The notes under the pieces: generated by a model | What the model was told of the DNA's origin: nothing | Database searches by the model: none | The model's input: the letters and a program-made list of their open reading frames with translations, nothing else | Assembly: GCF_028554725.1 (NCBI RefSeq) | Contig: NC_071669.1 | Span: 26,697,001 to 26,761,000 of the forward strand | Direction of reading: 5' to 3' | DNA: 64,000 nt | Source: Zeugodacus cucurbitae | Taxonomy: Eukaryota > Arthropoda > Insecta > Diptera > Tephritidae | Made by a program: the position numbers and the translations under genes | Shown here: piece after piece, positions 36,974-47,490 of the stretch | Layout: each line of letters opens with the position of its first letter | Position numbering within the stretch: the stretch's first letter is position 1

Positions 36974-37252
36974 TCACTTCACTGGATTCTCCGAAGGTGC
37001 ATACAGAGACTTCTTAACCTTAGCATGGCGAATGCTGGACATTGAAGGAGAAAGTGCTTGGATGATTCGTCTTTGCTTTCCTTCAAGCAGCTTTAGCAAA
37101 TAACGTCTGTCTTCATCTCTAATTTCACTGCATGTGTGCCTGTGCCAATGATTGTAGCGAAATGAGCCTTCCTGAGCGACAGCAGCTAGAAGGATCGTAG
37201 TGACATCGGACGTGTATCTCAATGAAGCATCATTGACACTTTTTATACCCAA
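36974..37252 (-). CDS. Unrecognised 92-codon open frame, possibly a gene remnant
   Basis: This minus-strand frame is GC-richer than its surroundings and has balanced residue use (Tyr-Asn-His-Trp-His-Arg-His ... Asp-Glu-Asp-Arg-Arg-Tyr-Leu-Leu-Lys-Leu-Leu-Glu, a Ser-rich Ala-Leu-Ser-Pro-Ser-Met-Ser-Ser stretch, basic C-terminus). It has a TATA-like 'gggtataaaaag' overlapping its start. I know no family for it. It could be an exon, a retrocopy remnant or chance. Confidence 0.25.
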   Translation of the reverse strand: MGIKSVNDASLRYTSDVTTILLAAVAQEGSFRYNHWHRHTCSEIRDEDRRYLLKLLEGKQRRIIQALSPSMSSIRHAKVKKSLYAPSENPVK

Positions 37253-38018
37253 GAATGATGTAAAGTTTTAGTAATAAGACACTCCATCAATGTCACAAAA
37301 AGCTAAAATGTACTAACATTTATAAATTAATAAGATAATCAACATTTCCCTTAACATTTTCTTTGGTGCTATATATGGGGCTATAGTAGGCAAATAAAAA
37401 AAGAAAAAAAATTATTTATTAAGTATTGAAATATTTAAGGTTTCTTTTTTACTTTGAAGGCGTTTGCCATACGTCTATTTTAATAGAGCGTATGTATGTA
37501 CGAATATCAGTGTGAAAATAAACTATCGAATACTTTTGGAAAATACGACATGTTCGCGTAACTCGTAAGTATTTCTACACGAATACACGTATTTTGGTAG
37601 ATGTTCATGTGGATGATTTTGTGCTGTACTCAATCTTTGTGCCTTTATGTCTTTTATTTTACTCACGCTATTATTTTAGACATTTCGAACACAAATTGAG
37701 AAGATCTGAAAATAAAGAGATTATCAGTGTCATTAACAAGTTCAAGTTCATTTGTTAGCCTGTGTAGGCATAAGTAAATTACAATTATAATGGTATCAGA
37801 GATGCTCAAATCAAACATGACATTTTTGCATTTTACCATTTAAATAGAAATACTTAATTAAAATTATAAGACTATTTTAGTTAAAAAACAGGAAATTTTC
37901 GTAAACTGGTCTTCGTTTGGAAATTGTGTTTTGTCTATTCATAAAAAATCGATAACGTCTCTCATAACTCAAACTATTAGCAATGTAAAAGACGCTGCAC
38001 CCCTTCATTTATGTCTAA
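37253..38018. other. AT-rich DNA, no gene seen
   Basis: No coding frame or repeat boundary seen. Confidence 0.5.
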
Positions 38019-38020
38019 TA

Positions 38021-38466
38021 CAGTTTTCCGAAATAACGAACATCGGTGATTTGTAAGTACTCGGTTAAACAAACAACATGAAGAAGATATATGAAGAAAA
38101 AGAAAAAAATCAAATAACATCGAACCAGAATTAAAAATAAAATTTGAAAAATTCAAAAGTAATGTGCAAATGGAAAAAAGGTTGCATTTTACAAAAAAGT
38201 TTAAAATTATTTATCAGCACCAATTAGAAGTATAATTGTTAAAATTGGTCCATTTTGGAAGAATTTATTGGATTTGAATTGTTTTGCTATGGTTTTTCAT
38301 TTTTTAACAAATAATTAATAAAACAATTTATTGAACTGCAATTTACGGATATTTAACTTTTTTTTATTGAAAAACATATCTCTAAGTGAGTACTCGAATT
38401 AACGAAAAATTCGATGTAACGAACAGGCCTGACAATTAATGTGTTCGTTATTATGGAAAACTACTG
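38021..38466. mobile_element. Second Tc1/mariner-pogo type MITE, 446 bp
   Basis: The left end is CAGTTTTCCGAAATAACGAAC at 38021-38041. The right end is the inverse of CAGTAGTTTTCCATAATAAC, finishing at 38466. TA lies outside both ends. The arms match with a three-base gap at the left tip. The termini differ from the CAGTGGAAC family, so this is a separate group. The interior is AT-rich and non-coding. Confidence 0.75.
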
Positions 38467-38468
38467 TA

Positions 38469-39918
38469 ATATGTATAAAATGACATACATAGCTAAACAG
38501 ATGCCTAGGTTGTTTTTGTTGTTTCAATTTTGACGCTTAGGCATTGAGGAAAACATATTTTTTAATGTTAATAAAAATCATTGTCATTTTCAATGAAAAT
38601 GGAAATAACATATATTTATTTAGAAATTGGATTGATTTATATATGATTAATGCATTAAAACAAGTTAGCAAAACCAAAGTGTGGATTTTTTTGATGTGAT
38701 ATGAGTTATTATATTTTCTCGTAAATAACTTAAATATTACGTATTATTGTAATATGTATCTGTAATAACAATAATAAATGTAAAAAAACAACACTGAATT
38801 TGATTAATTCCTTCCTTCTTGAAAATTTACATCTACAATTACGACTGGAGCGAATATTCTCTTTGGGAATTACGATTCGAAATGAACATTACTCACAAAA
38901 TACAAGTAATGTCAATGCGGTCATTGAATTTAAGTTAATCAATTCAATTTAATTTTTTAAAAGTGACTATACGAGTATTCTCGCACGTTGCATTTAGGCG
39001 TTCTCTTTAACATACATATCTACATAGAATCACTCATACATGCATACATACACACTAATATGTTCATAAGCTTATGAACGGTAGCAACGCAAATGATTAA
39101 TATTAAATTAAAATGAAAAAGATTATCAATAAATAAGAACATATTCATATATATATGTACATATGTATGTAACAATTTGCGGTAACATAAGAGATTAACT
39201 TTAGTCGAATACGGGAGAAATTGTCAACCGCTTATATACATACATGTAAGGTCCGCATTGAAATTTTATAGATTTTAATTTTCAGTTAAACTGGCACACT
39301 GGCTTAAAAAGTAAACTACATGTCGAAACAGTAATATATTACTTAAAATACTATTTATTACAAACACACCAATAATGTTGTATATTATATTATATATAAA
39401 TATTAGGGGAAAATTATTTAAGATATATTTAAAAAAATTACATTCGAATGAAGTAAGTCATAGTATACTCTTATTTGAGTCTCCTAATAAAAACATAAAA
39501 CATCTTAGTAAACATTAGCGCATTTTAATAACAACATATTATGATATAAATATATACATATATGTATATATAAATATATACAAGCAAAAGAGCAATCGAC
39601 CCTGCTTAATGTACTCATTTGCATTATACACTAATACTTAAAGGCAGGCACGTACATTGGTCAATAAGTTTACAGTTGTGTGTCTGTTTTGTGTTTTTTT
39701 AACTATTTATTTTAAGAAACATTATATACTTTAACTTGGAACATAGTACACATTTTTTTACCTTGAGTTCAGGAGATCGTATGTTTGAAAATTCTACATA
39801 CATACATTCATATTTTTATTACGTCATTCTATACTTAGAACAACTAATAAATAATGTACTGTGCAACAAAATTCATTAATACGATATTTAAATATAATAA
39901 TAATATTTTTTTACTTAT
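38469..39918. other. AT-rich DNA, no gene seen
   Basis: CATA/TATG tracts near 39020-39045 and 39140-39172. Nothing else supported. Confidence 0.5.
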
Positions 39919-40623
39919 ATTTTTATATGTTCCGCAACTTTGAACTTTACACAGCCTTTGGCATGACTAAACGGAAATGAATAATAGAAAAATTGGGCGT
40001 GGCTCGGACCCATAATAGGTTTTTTGTATTATATATATTTCGCAAACTACCAAAACCATTAAAACTTTCTGGATACTTTATCTTTTAGTACCTTATAAAA
40101 CACCAAGAAAATTGAAGATATCGGATAATACTCATGCCTATCCCCCTACAAAGGTTATATTGAAAACTACTAAAACGGCGCTAACTAAATAATTAAAAAC
40201 GCCAATAGAACAAAATTTTACTGAAAACATTGTACAGGAGCGCTGCTTTCTGATTAACATAAAAAATTGAAAATGGACGTGGTGTCGCCCACTGTTGGGT
40301 CAAAAATTATGTTTCATAATATTTGCTTGACGATCTGATATTACAGTTCGAAAATGGGCGAAATAGCCCACTTTCCAATATAAAAATTAAGAATAAAGAT
40401 ATCGATATAAAATCGGTATCGGTATATACCGCATTGAAGGTATACCATCGTGCGCGTAATACCTTTTCAAAACCCTATATTCCGAACATGGGGATTTCCT
40501 TACGTCCGGATAATTTTTTACCGAAAGTGAATATCATGGAGATAACTTATAGAAATTCCTTCTAATATTGTGCTTTTGCGCCAATATTAAGTAAAATCGG
40601 GCAATTTCTTCCTCCAGCTCCAG

Positions 40624-40625
<2 letters not shown>
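39919..40625 (-). repeat. TACTC-repeat copy M, old and diverged
   Basis: Recognised by order of blocks in minus orientation: 'ttgggcgtggctcggaccc', 'atttcgcaaactacc', 'atcggataatactcatgcc', 'ggttatattgaaaactactaaaac', 'gtggtgtcgcccactgttgggtc'. It is much more diverged than the others and both ends are eroded, so its limits are approximate. Confidence 0.65.
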
Positions 40626-40654
<29 letters not shown>

Positions 40655-41480
40655 TATGTAGTCAACTTAATATATATATCCACTCAACTATAAGCCCCGC
40701 CCCGTAAAAACCTACATTATATATTTATGTTTAAAAACTAACATTAATATTTATATTGTACTGTTTTATAAAAAATATTCAAACGGGTGGCAACCCTTTA
40801 AACTTTTTTGTTTTGAAATATCAAAAAAGTTATTCAATCAGTCAGACTTTCTAATGACATGGCGTAACCTATGGATTCATTGATTTCTTTATATATATGG
40901 TACAGATAGATGTACATATTGTATGTTTAAGTATTTTTACTCTACTTGACACCAGCCAAGAACACACCCATTTACTAAAACATGTACGTACAAAATGTTA
41001 ATAATTTTCGTCAAACAAATACAATTATTCAACCGTCAATATGACGCACTTTGCCGCAGCATCGATATTTTCTGGCGCAACTACTGATTTTGGATGACCT
41101 TCACGGAATTCGACGGGCGGAATACAGCAAAAATTAAATACTCTTTTGCATTTTTTTTAATACGCTGCTTATTGCCCACATATTTAGTTCCCATAGAAAG
41201 TTTTATGTACATTTCCTTTGCCATGTCGAAAACTTGTGTATATTATTCTTGGTCCAATCATCCTCATAACCCATGTGTAAAATCCAAATTGCGTCTGATA
41301 AAACTCGAAATTTTCAAAGTAATTTAAGAAATTAAACATTAATGAAATCAAACAAACGTTTAAAATATCTATTCAATTCTTAATCTAAGTATCTTAAAGC
41401 ACATAATGCGGCATGAAGATGAACTAAATGGTCAAAATGTTTATTCCTTTTATTTTTCTTAAGTTTTAATTCGACGTCTC
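40626..41480. other. AT-rich DNA with a (TA)n tract
   Basis: The dinucleotide tract is at about 40624-40656. No gene or element end is recognised before the Jockey fragment. Confidence 0.5.
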
Positions 41481-44400
41481 ATTAATGTTTGAGTTATCTA
41501 TTTCAATGTAAAATAATTGTTCAGAGAGTTATTGCCCAAGTGTTGCAGAGATCCCTAATATGTGTAAAACAAAACTTGGTAATGACATATCCTCATATCT
41601 CGCTTGTATTCAAATACTTCCAAATGAGAGTAGTGAAATCGCGTTCCTCGATAGTATCAAATCATATCATACAAAAATACCAGCAATCACCATTTATGAC
41701 CTTAAAAGTGAGATTAAAAAGCTTACGGATAAGAAATCAGCTTGATTTGATCTAATTACAGCTCAAGTGTTAAAGAAATTACCATACAGAAGTTTACTGA
41801 AGCTCGCCTATCTTTTCAATACTTCAATCCGTCTGACACATTTTCCAAGTCTTTGGAAAATTGCCGAAGTTGTTGTGGTTCCTAAACAAGGAAAGTATCT
41901 TCATATAGACCCATTTCACTACTTCCAGAAATCTCAAAACTTTTTGAAAAATTAGTTTATAAAAGATTAAAATCCATAATCGATGAAAAGCAGTTAATCC
42001 CATCGCATCAGTTCGGCTTCAGAAAAAAACATTCAACAATAGAACAAATTCATAGAATAACATCCGAAATAGAAAAATCTTTGGCACGAAGGCCTTATGC
42101 AAAAACTAAAATCATGTCTTCCGATTGAGTATTGTGCTCTTCTGGAATCATATATCACCTTGAGATTTTTCCGTGTAAAACAAGAGAATGAATTCTCAAA
42201 ACTAAAATAAATTAAAACAGGAGTTCCTCAGGGAAGTATTTTAGGTCCACTTTTATATACAAGACACTTACCATTAGTACCAAACAGCATGACTGCCACT
42301 TTTGCTGATAAGTGGAGGCCTTCCCTTCCTCGGCTTCCTCCGGCGGGTACTGCATCGAACACTTTCAGAGCTGGAGTGTTTTCATCAATTCGAACAACAT
42401 GACCCAGCCAGCGTACCCGCTGTCTTTTTATTCGCTGAACTATGTCAATGTCGTCGTATAACTCGTACAGCTCATCGTTCCTTCGTCTGCGGTATTCACC
42501 GTTGCCAATGTTCTGAGGACCATAAATCTTGCGCAAAATTTTCCTCTCGAAAACTCCTAGTGTCGTCTTATCTGATGTTGACATCGTCCAAGCTTCTGCA
42601 CCATAAAGCAGGACGGGAATGATAAGCGACTTGTAGAGTTTGATTTTGGTTCGTCGAGAGAAGGCTTTACTTTTCAATTGCCTACTCAGTCCAAAGTAGC
42701 ACCTGTTGGCAAGAGTGATTCTGCGCTGGATTTCGAGGCTGACATTGTGTTGTTGATGCTGGTTCCCAGGTATACGAAATTATCTACGACGTCGAAGTTA
42801 TGACTGTCAACAGTGACGTGGGAGCCAAGACGCGAATGCGCCTAGTGTTTGCTTGATGACAGGAGATATTTCGTCTTGTCCTCATTCACCTCCAGACTCA
42901 TTCGCTTCGCCTCCTTATCCATGCGGGAAAAAGCAGAACAAACGTCGCGGTTGTTGCTTCCAATGATATTAATATCATCGGCGTACGCCAGTAGCTGTAC
43001 ACTCTTATAGAAGATTGTACCTTCTCTATTTAGCTCTGCAGATCGTATAATTGAGTCACCTTGTCTGAAACCTCGTTTGGTATCGAACGGCTCGGAGAGG
43101 TCCTTCCCAATCATGACGGAGCTTTTGGTGTTGCTCAACGTCAACTTATACAGTTTTGCGGGGATACCAAATTCAGACATCGTAAAGGCAGCTCCTTTTC
43201 GTGCTGTCGAAAGCAGCTTTAAAATCGACAAAAAAGTGGTATGTGTCGATCCTCTTTTCACGGATCTTCTCCAAGATTTGGCGCATGGTGAATATCTGGT
43301 TAGTTGTGGATTTTCCAGGTCTAAAGCCACACTGATAAGGTCCAATCAGCTCGGCCGGTAATCTATCGGCCCCCGCCGCTTTGTTGTTCTTTCTTTTTTG
43401 TCTGCAGATGCGTCTCGCTTCCCTCATCAGCTCTGTGGTTGTGGTCGTTTTCAACATTGCGAGGTAGGCAGTCTGTTTTCTCTCCGCTGCGAGACGGCAA
43501 TCCTCATCGTACAAGCTTGTTTTTTGTCGTTGCCGAAATCCAATTGTTTCGGCTGCAGCTGTACACAGTGAGTTTGAGATGCCGTTCCACAGTTCCCTTA
43601 TACCGAGATGCTGATGAGTGCTCTCAGAGAGCAGGAGTGCAAGTCGAGTAGAGTCCTCGGAGCGTACGCACATCTAAAACACACACATGTCTTCCGTCTA
43701 TCACAACGTGATCGATTTGGTTACTCGTGTTTCGATCAGGAGACAGCCAAGTAGCTTGATGTATTTTCTTATGCTGGAATCTGGTACTACAGACGACCAT
43801 ATTTCGGGCCCCAGCGAAGTCGATCAGCCTCAGGCCGTTTGGCGATGTTTCGTCATGGAGGCTGAAATTTCCGACTTATGTGCCAAAGACACCTTCTTTA
43901 CCCTCCTTCTTCCGTTCTTGTTCCGTCCATCGCACTTCTTGGATGGCGGTGATATCAACATTTAGTCGTATGAGGACATCAACCAGCTGGGCAGAGGCAC
44001 CTTCCCAATTAAAGGTCCGGACATTCCAGGTGCATGCCCTTAAATCATTATCCTTAAAACGTTTGCAGGGGTCGTCTTCAAAAGACCATCCGAGGCTTTC
44101 TTCGATTTTTCATTGGTACTTCGGGTTCGCCTTCTCACTTTAGCTCGCCTTCAAACGGATGTTTGTTAGCTACCCAGAGGATACTTGGAAGTGGTGAGCT
44201 ACTTGAATCATGTGGAGAAGAATCGTTTCTGGCCACTCCCAAGTGAATGACAATCAGAAACTTTCCTCACTTACGTGAATTTCTACACAATACTAGGGGT
44301 CGAACAAACAACAAAGCTGCGCTAAACTTGCAACATCCAATCAACTCTGTAGTAAATTGGACTCAAAAATGGAGAATAAAACTAAACGGTGGCAAGTCCG

Positions 44401-44990
44401 TTCATGTAAATTTTACAAACAAAAGAATTACTTATCACCCTATAAGTATATCAAATTATCAAAAATGAAGTGGCTAATTGGACGAAGGTCAAACCTGTCC
44501 ATACACAACAAAGTTCTTCTCTATAAACAAATAATCAATCCGGAATGGTCATATGGTGCGCAACTGTGGGGATGTGCCAATGATAATAGTATTAATACTA
44601 TACAACGTTTTCAAAACAAGGTGCTAAGAGGCATTGTAAATGCTCCTTGGTATTGTAGAGATGCTGATATTCATCGAGACCTAAGGGTTAATACAGTAGC
44701 CGAAGAAATAAGGATTCAGGAAGAGGCCCACTACAAAAGGCTTTATGAACATGAGGGCGAGGAGGCGAAAATCTCCTCTTAGATGCAAGCCTATCTAATC
44801 GATTAAATAACAGCTCCCAAAGGCAGCGAGAAGAGTAATAGGCAAGAATGCGGCTATTACTAGTACAGACGAAAATAATTGTACAAACACTGTAAGTAAA
44901 GGAAAAATGTAGAAGCCCTTTTGTGTACGCAAATATGAGTGCTAAAGAGGCCACTATTTTTTTTTTCTTTTTGAACTAATAATAAAATTT
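41481..44990 (+). mobile_element. Jockey-clade non-LTR retrotransposon remnant, split by another element
   Basis: The 5' half (41481-42310) encodes a broken reverse transcriptase start: Phe-Asp-Leu-Ile-Thr-Ala-Gln-Val-Leu after an in-frame stop at 41743, then Pro-Ser-Leu-Trp-Lys-Ile-Ala-Glu-Val-Val, Leu-Leu-Pro-Glu-Ile-Ser-Lys-Leu-Phe-Glu-Lys-Leu, His-Gln-Phe-Gly-Phe-Arg and Gly-Val-Pro-Gln-Gly-Ser-Ile-Leu-Gly-Pro. It ends exactly at Thr-Phe-Ala-Asp, the catalytic box. It resumes at 44288 with the downstream RT region (Trp-Arg-Ile-Lys-Leu-Asn ... Trp-Ser-Tyr-Gly-Ala-Gln-Leu-Trp-Gly) to about 44785 and a 3' tail ending near 44990. Frameshifts and stops make it non-functional. Confidence 0.85.
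42311..44287 (-). mobile_element. Second copy of the RTE-like non-LTR element, inside the Jockey copy
   Basis: Minus orientation. The 5' end is at 44287 and matches the inner end of the inverted piece at 30284. The endonuclease start is at about 44040-43920 (Thr-Trp-Asn-Val-Arg-Thr, then Ile-Gln-Glu-Val-Arg-Trp-Thr). RT blocks follow: Pro-Tyr-Gln-Cys-Gly-Phe-Arg-Pro-Gly-Lys-Ser-Thr and Asp-Phe-Lys-Ala-Ala-Phe-Asp (43173-43673), Phe-Arg-Gln-Gly-Asp-Ser and the Tyr-Ala-Asp-Asp catalytic box (42842-43100), then the C-terminal region (42311-42677). Internal deletions join Ala-Glu-Leu-Ile directly to Gly-Pro-Tyr-Gln. The 3' end is lost in the Gly-Gly-Ser-Arg-Gly-Arg region, so no tail or clear target duplication remains. 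Confidence 0.85.
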
Positions 44991-45636
44991 ATATAACATT
45001 AAAATCTCAATTGCACGATTTATTCTTAAATTATGTTCATATGGTAACATTTTTCTACAAATAACTGCTTTATTTTAGTTAGTTTTCCATATTAAAAAGA
45101 TCAACCAAACATTGTTTAAATTCAACATAATCAGTGAAGTAGTGAAAATTTCTTCCAAATGTATATAGTACTACTAAGATAAGAGACCTTAGAGTAAGTT
45201 TATTTATACATTATCTTTATTAATGGACTTGATTATCTATAATAAGTGAAATTCCCAACTAGAATTCAATATTATTTTTCTCACAACAATATGGCCTACC
45301 CTATTGCAGATATCGTAAATCTCGCTACCATTCGCTTAATTACGATCTTACTACCAAAGGTTGAATTCCAAGCTACAGTACTGACCGAAGGCATTTACCT
45401 ACTCGTTGCACATTGTGAATGAAGCAAGCGACACAGGGTGTTACTTAATCAAGTGCATATGTAACATATTTGAAAATTTTTATTTTATTTTTGCTCTAAG
45501 TTAATGGTAAAATAATTGCATAATGTTGTAGGGAAATTTTATTTTATAACTATTTTATTTCTTATTTGCCTTTAAAGACATAATAGAATTGTACAATACC
45601 TCTTGAACTAAGGCGGACTCAGTTATATTTTATAAT
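44991..45636. other. AT-rich DNA after the Jockey tail
   Basis: Apart from one small open frame (45291-45422) there is nothing that looks coding. Confidence 0.45.
45291..45422 (+). CDS. Possible 43-residue small open frame
   Basis: ATG in a fair fly context (ACAACAATATGG), then a balanced, non-repetitive peptide starting Met-Ala-Tyr-Pro-Ile-Ala-Asp and ending Val-Ala-His-Cys-Glu before TGA. Local composition is less AT-rich than the surroundings. No family is recognised. It may be chance or a remnant. Confidence 0.15.
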   Translation: MAYPIADIVNLATIRLITILLPKVEFQATVLTEGIYLLVAHCE

Positions 45637-46492
45637 TTTTATACTCTTGCAACATGTTGCACAGAGTATTATAGTTTTGTTCACATAACGGTTGTTGTGT
45701 CACCAAGAAATAAAAGAATTAGATATGGTGTTATATATATATAAATGATCAGGATGACGAGTGGATTTGAATGTCTGTCCGTCCTTCTGTCCGTGCAAGC
45801 GATAACTTGAGTAAAAATTGAGATATCTTAATGAAACTTGGAACACGTATTCCTTGGCACCATAAGAAGGTTAAGTTCGAAAATGGGCGGAATCGCCACT
45901 GCCACGCCCAAAAAATGACGGAGACCGAAAACCTATACAGTACCATAACTAAGCCATAAATAAAGTTATGAAAATAAAATTTGGAATATAGGATCGCATT
46001 AGGGAGGGGCACATTTGGATGTAATTGTTTTTGAAAAGTGGGCGTTACCCCGTCCCCAAATAGGTTTTTGTATATAACTCGCAAAGCAATAAAGCTATAT
46101 AAACCAAACTTTCTGCAGTCGTTTCTTTTAGCCACTTCCTTATACAGTCCAAAAATGAAAGAAATCGGATAATAACCACGCCCACCTCCCATACGAAAGT
46201 TAGGTTGAAAATTACTAAAAGTGGGTTAACTCACTAACGAAAAAGTCAGATACACTAAATTTTACAGAAGAAATATCAGAAGGAAGCTTCACTCAGATTT
46301 TTTTACAAAGTGAAAAATGGACGTGGCATCGCCCACTTATGGGTCAAAAACCATATCTCAGGAACGACAGGTTCACAACCTCGACTTCTTTCCTTATAAC
46401 TCAATTTGTGTGTTATCTTAATAAAATTTCTTCAATAAATTGCGAGAGTATAAAATGTTCGGTTACACCCGAACTTAGCCTTTCCTTACTTG
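45637..46492 (-). repeat. TACTC-repeat copy K
   Basis: Both ends are present (TTTTATACTCTTGCAAC at 45637; TTGCGAGAGTATAAAA, hairpin and 'cctttccttacttg' to 46492). Its inner terminal stem reads 'caacatgttgcacagagtat', a variant it shares only with copy L, so the two form a subfamily. The stretch after 'ccatatctcaggaacgac' is shortened. Confidence 0.9.
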
Positions 46493-46984
46493 TTTCTAAA
46501 TCTTTTCGTATTTAGCTAATATTGTGAGTTCACTGACTTACTCGACACAGTTCATATTAAGTCTATAAACCCACCTTAAAAATACAATTTATATTTCAAA
46601 TAAAATAAACTCTATAAAAATAAAAATTAATGTCACCTTTCGTTGAATATGTATAAAAAAACATCGATACCAACAAAAAGCGGAACTTTCAATAATAAAT
46701 GACTATTGTTGGAATGTAGTCGGATATACATACATATGCCGAAATCTTCCTTAACATGACAACGAAACATTTCAATTAAGGATGTACGTATATGTTTATC
46801 CTGGTCCTTTTGTGGCAAGGACCGATCGGATCGTGTCCAAGTAGCATGTGATACATTTGTTTAACATACTGAAGCAATAATATATATGCATGTACATATG
46901 TACATAATTATCAGCATTAACATAGTTTTGTTTTGCATTACCAACATGCAGTTACCAGAATAATAATTTTTTCACATTTTCTGA
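46493..46984. other. AT-rich DNA, no gene seen
   Basis: Contains a CATA/TATG tract near 46885-46905. Confidence 0.5.
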
Positions 46985-47490
46985 GTTAGATTAAGGTTAA
47001 AGGGCTGATCCCTGTGCTATAGGAGTTCTCACTTGAACAGCCAAAGCCAATCCATTGTGATGCCGCATACTCCTCAAAATGGATGCCCAAGACACGCAAA
47101 TGACGACAACCCGCTTAAAGCCTTTTCCGAATTTATACAGGCAACTAATTTATAATCAGAACAGTTCAAATGATTCCCGGAAGTTTTTCCTGCCAAGATG
47201 TTTCAGCCGCGGACTTGCAAAAGCTGGACAAAGAAGGAGAAAATGTCTCGATGTCTCAATATGCCCTTCTTACATGCAACTTTGGCAATTTGCATCCGTC
47301 AGGATATTTAGCCTCTGGCGAGCTGAATCTACCCCTATCATGTTCATTCGACGTCCACTGAGAGGCAGGAGGATAGTGGGGCACCATCTTGTTCACAATC
47401 TGATGAGATTGCAGCCCTTACGCGCAAGCTCATCGACTTTGAAGTTCACTGCGATACCGCTATGGCCTGGGACACAAATGAGTATTATGT
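46985..47490 (-). pseudogene. Non-LTR retrotransposon RNase H and C-terminal fragment
   Basis: Read on the minus strand from 47490, the first block is the last part of an RNase H domain (Val-Pro-Gly-His-Ser-Gly-Ile, then Asp-Glu-Leu-Ala-Arg-Lys-Gly). The cysteine motif region follows (Arg-Leu-Asn-Ile-Leu-Thr-Asp-Ala-Asn-Cys-Gln-Ser-Cys) and then His-Phe-Leu-Leu-Leu-Cys-Pro-Ala-Phe-Ala. Stops and frame changes interrupt it. The second half matches the inverse of 4222-4600, and the RNase H block supports assigning both to an RNase H-bearing clade. Confidence 0.65.

Noticed and set aside
40622..40660. TA-rich tract, possible origin or promoter
   Set aside because: A plain (TA)n microsatellite, like the one near 10122.
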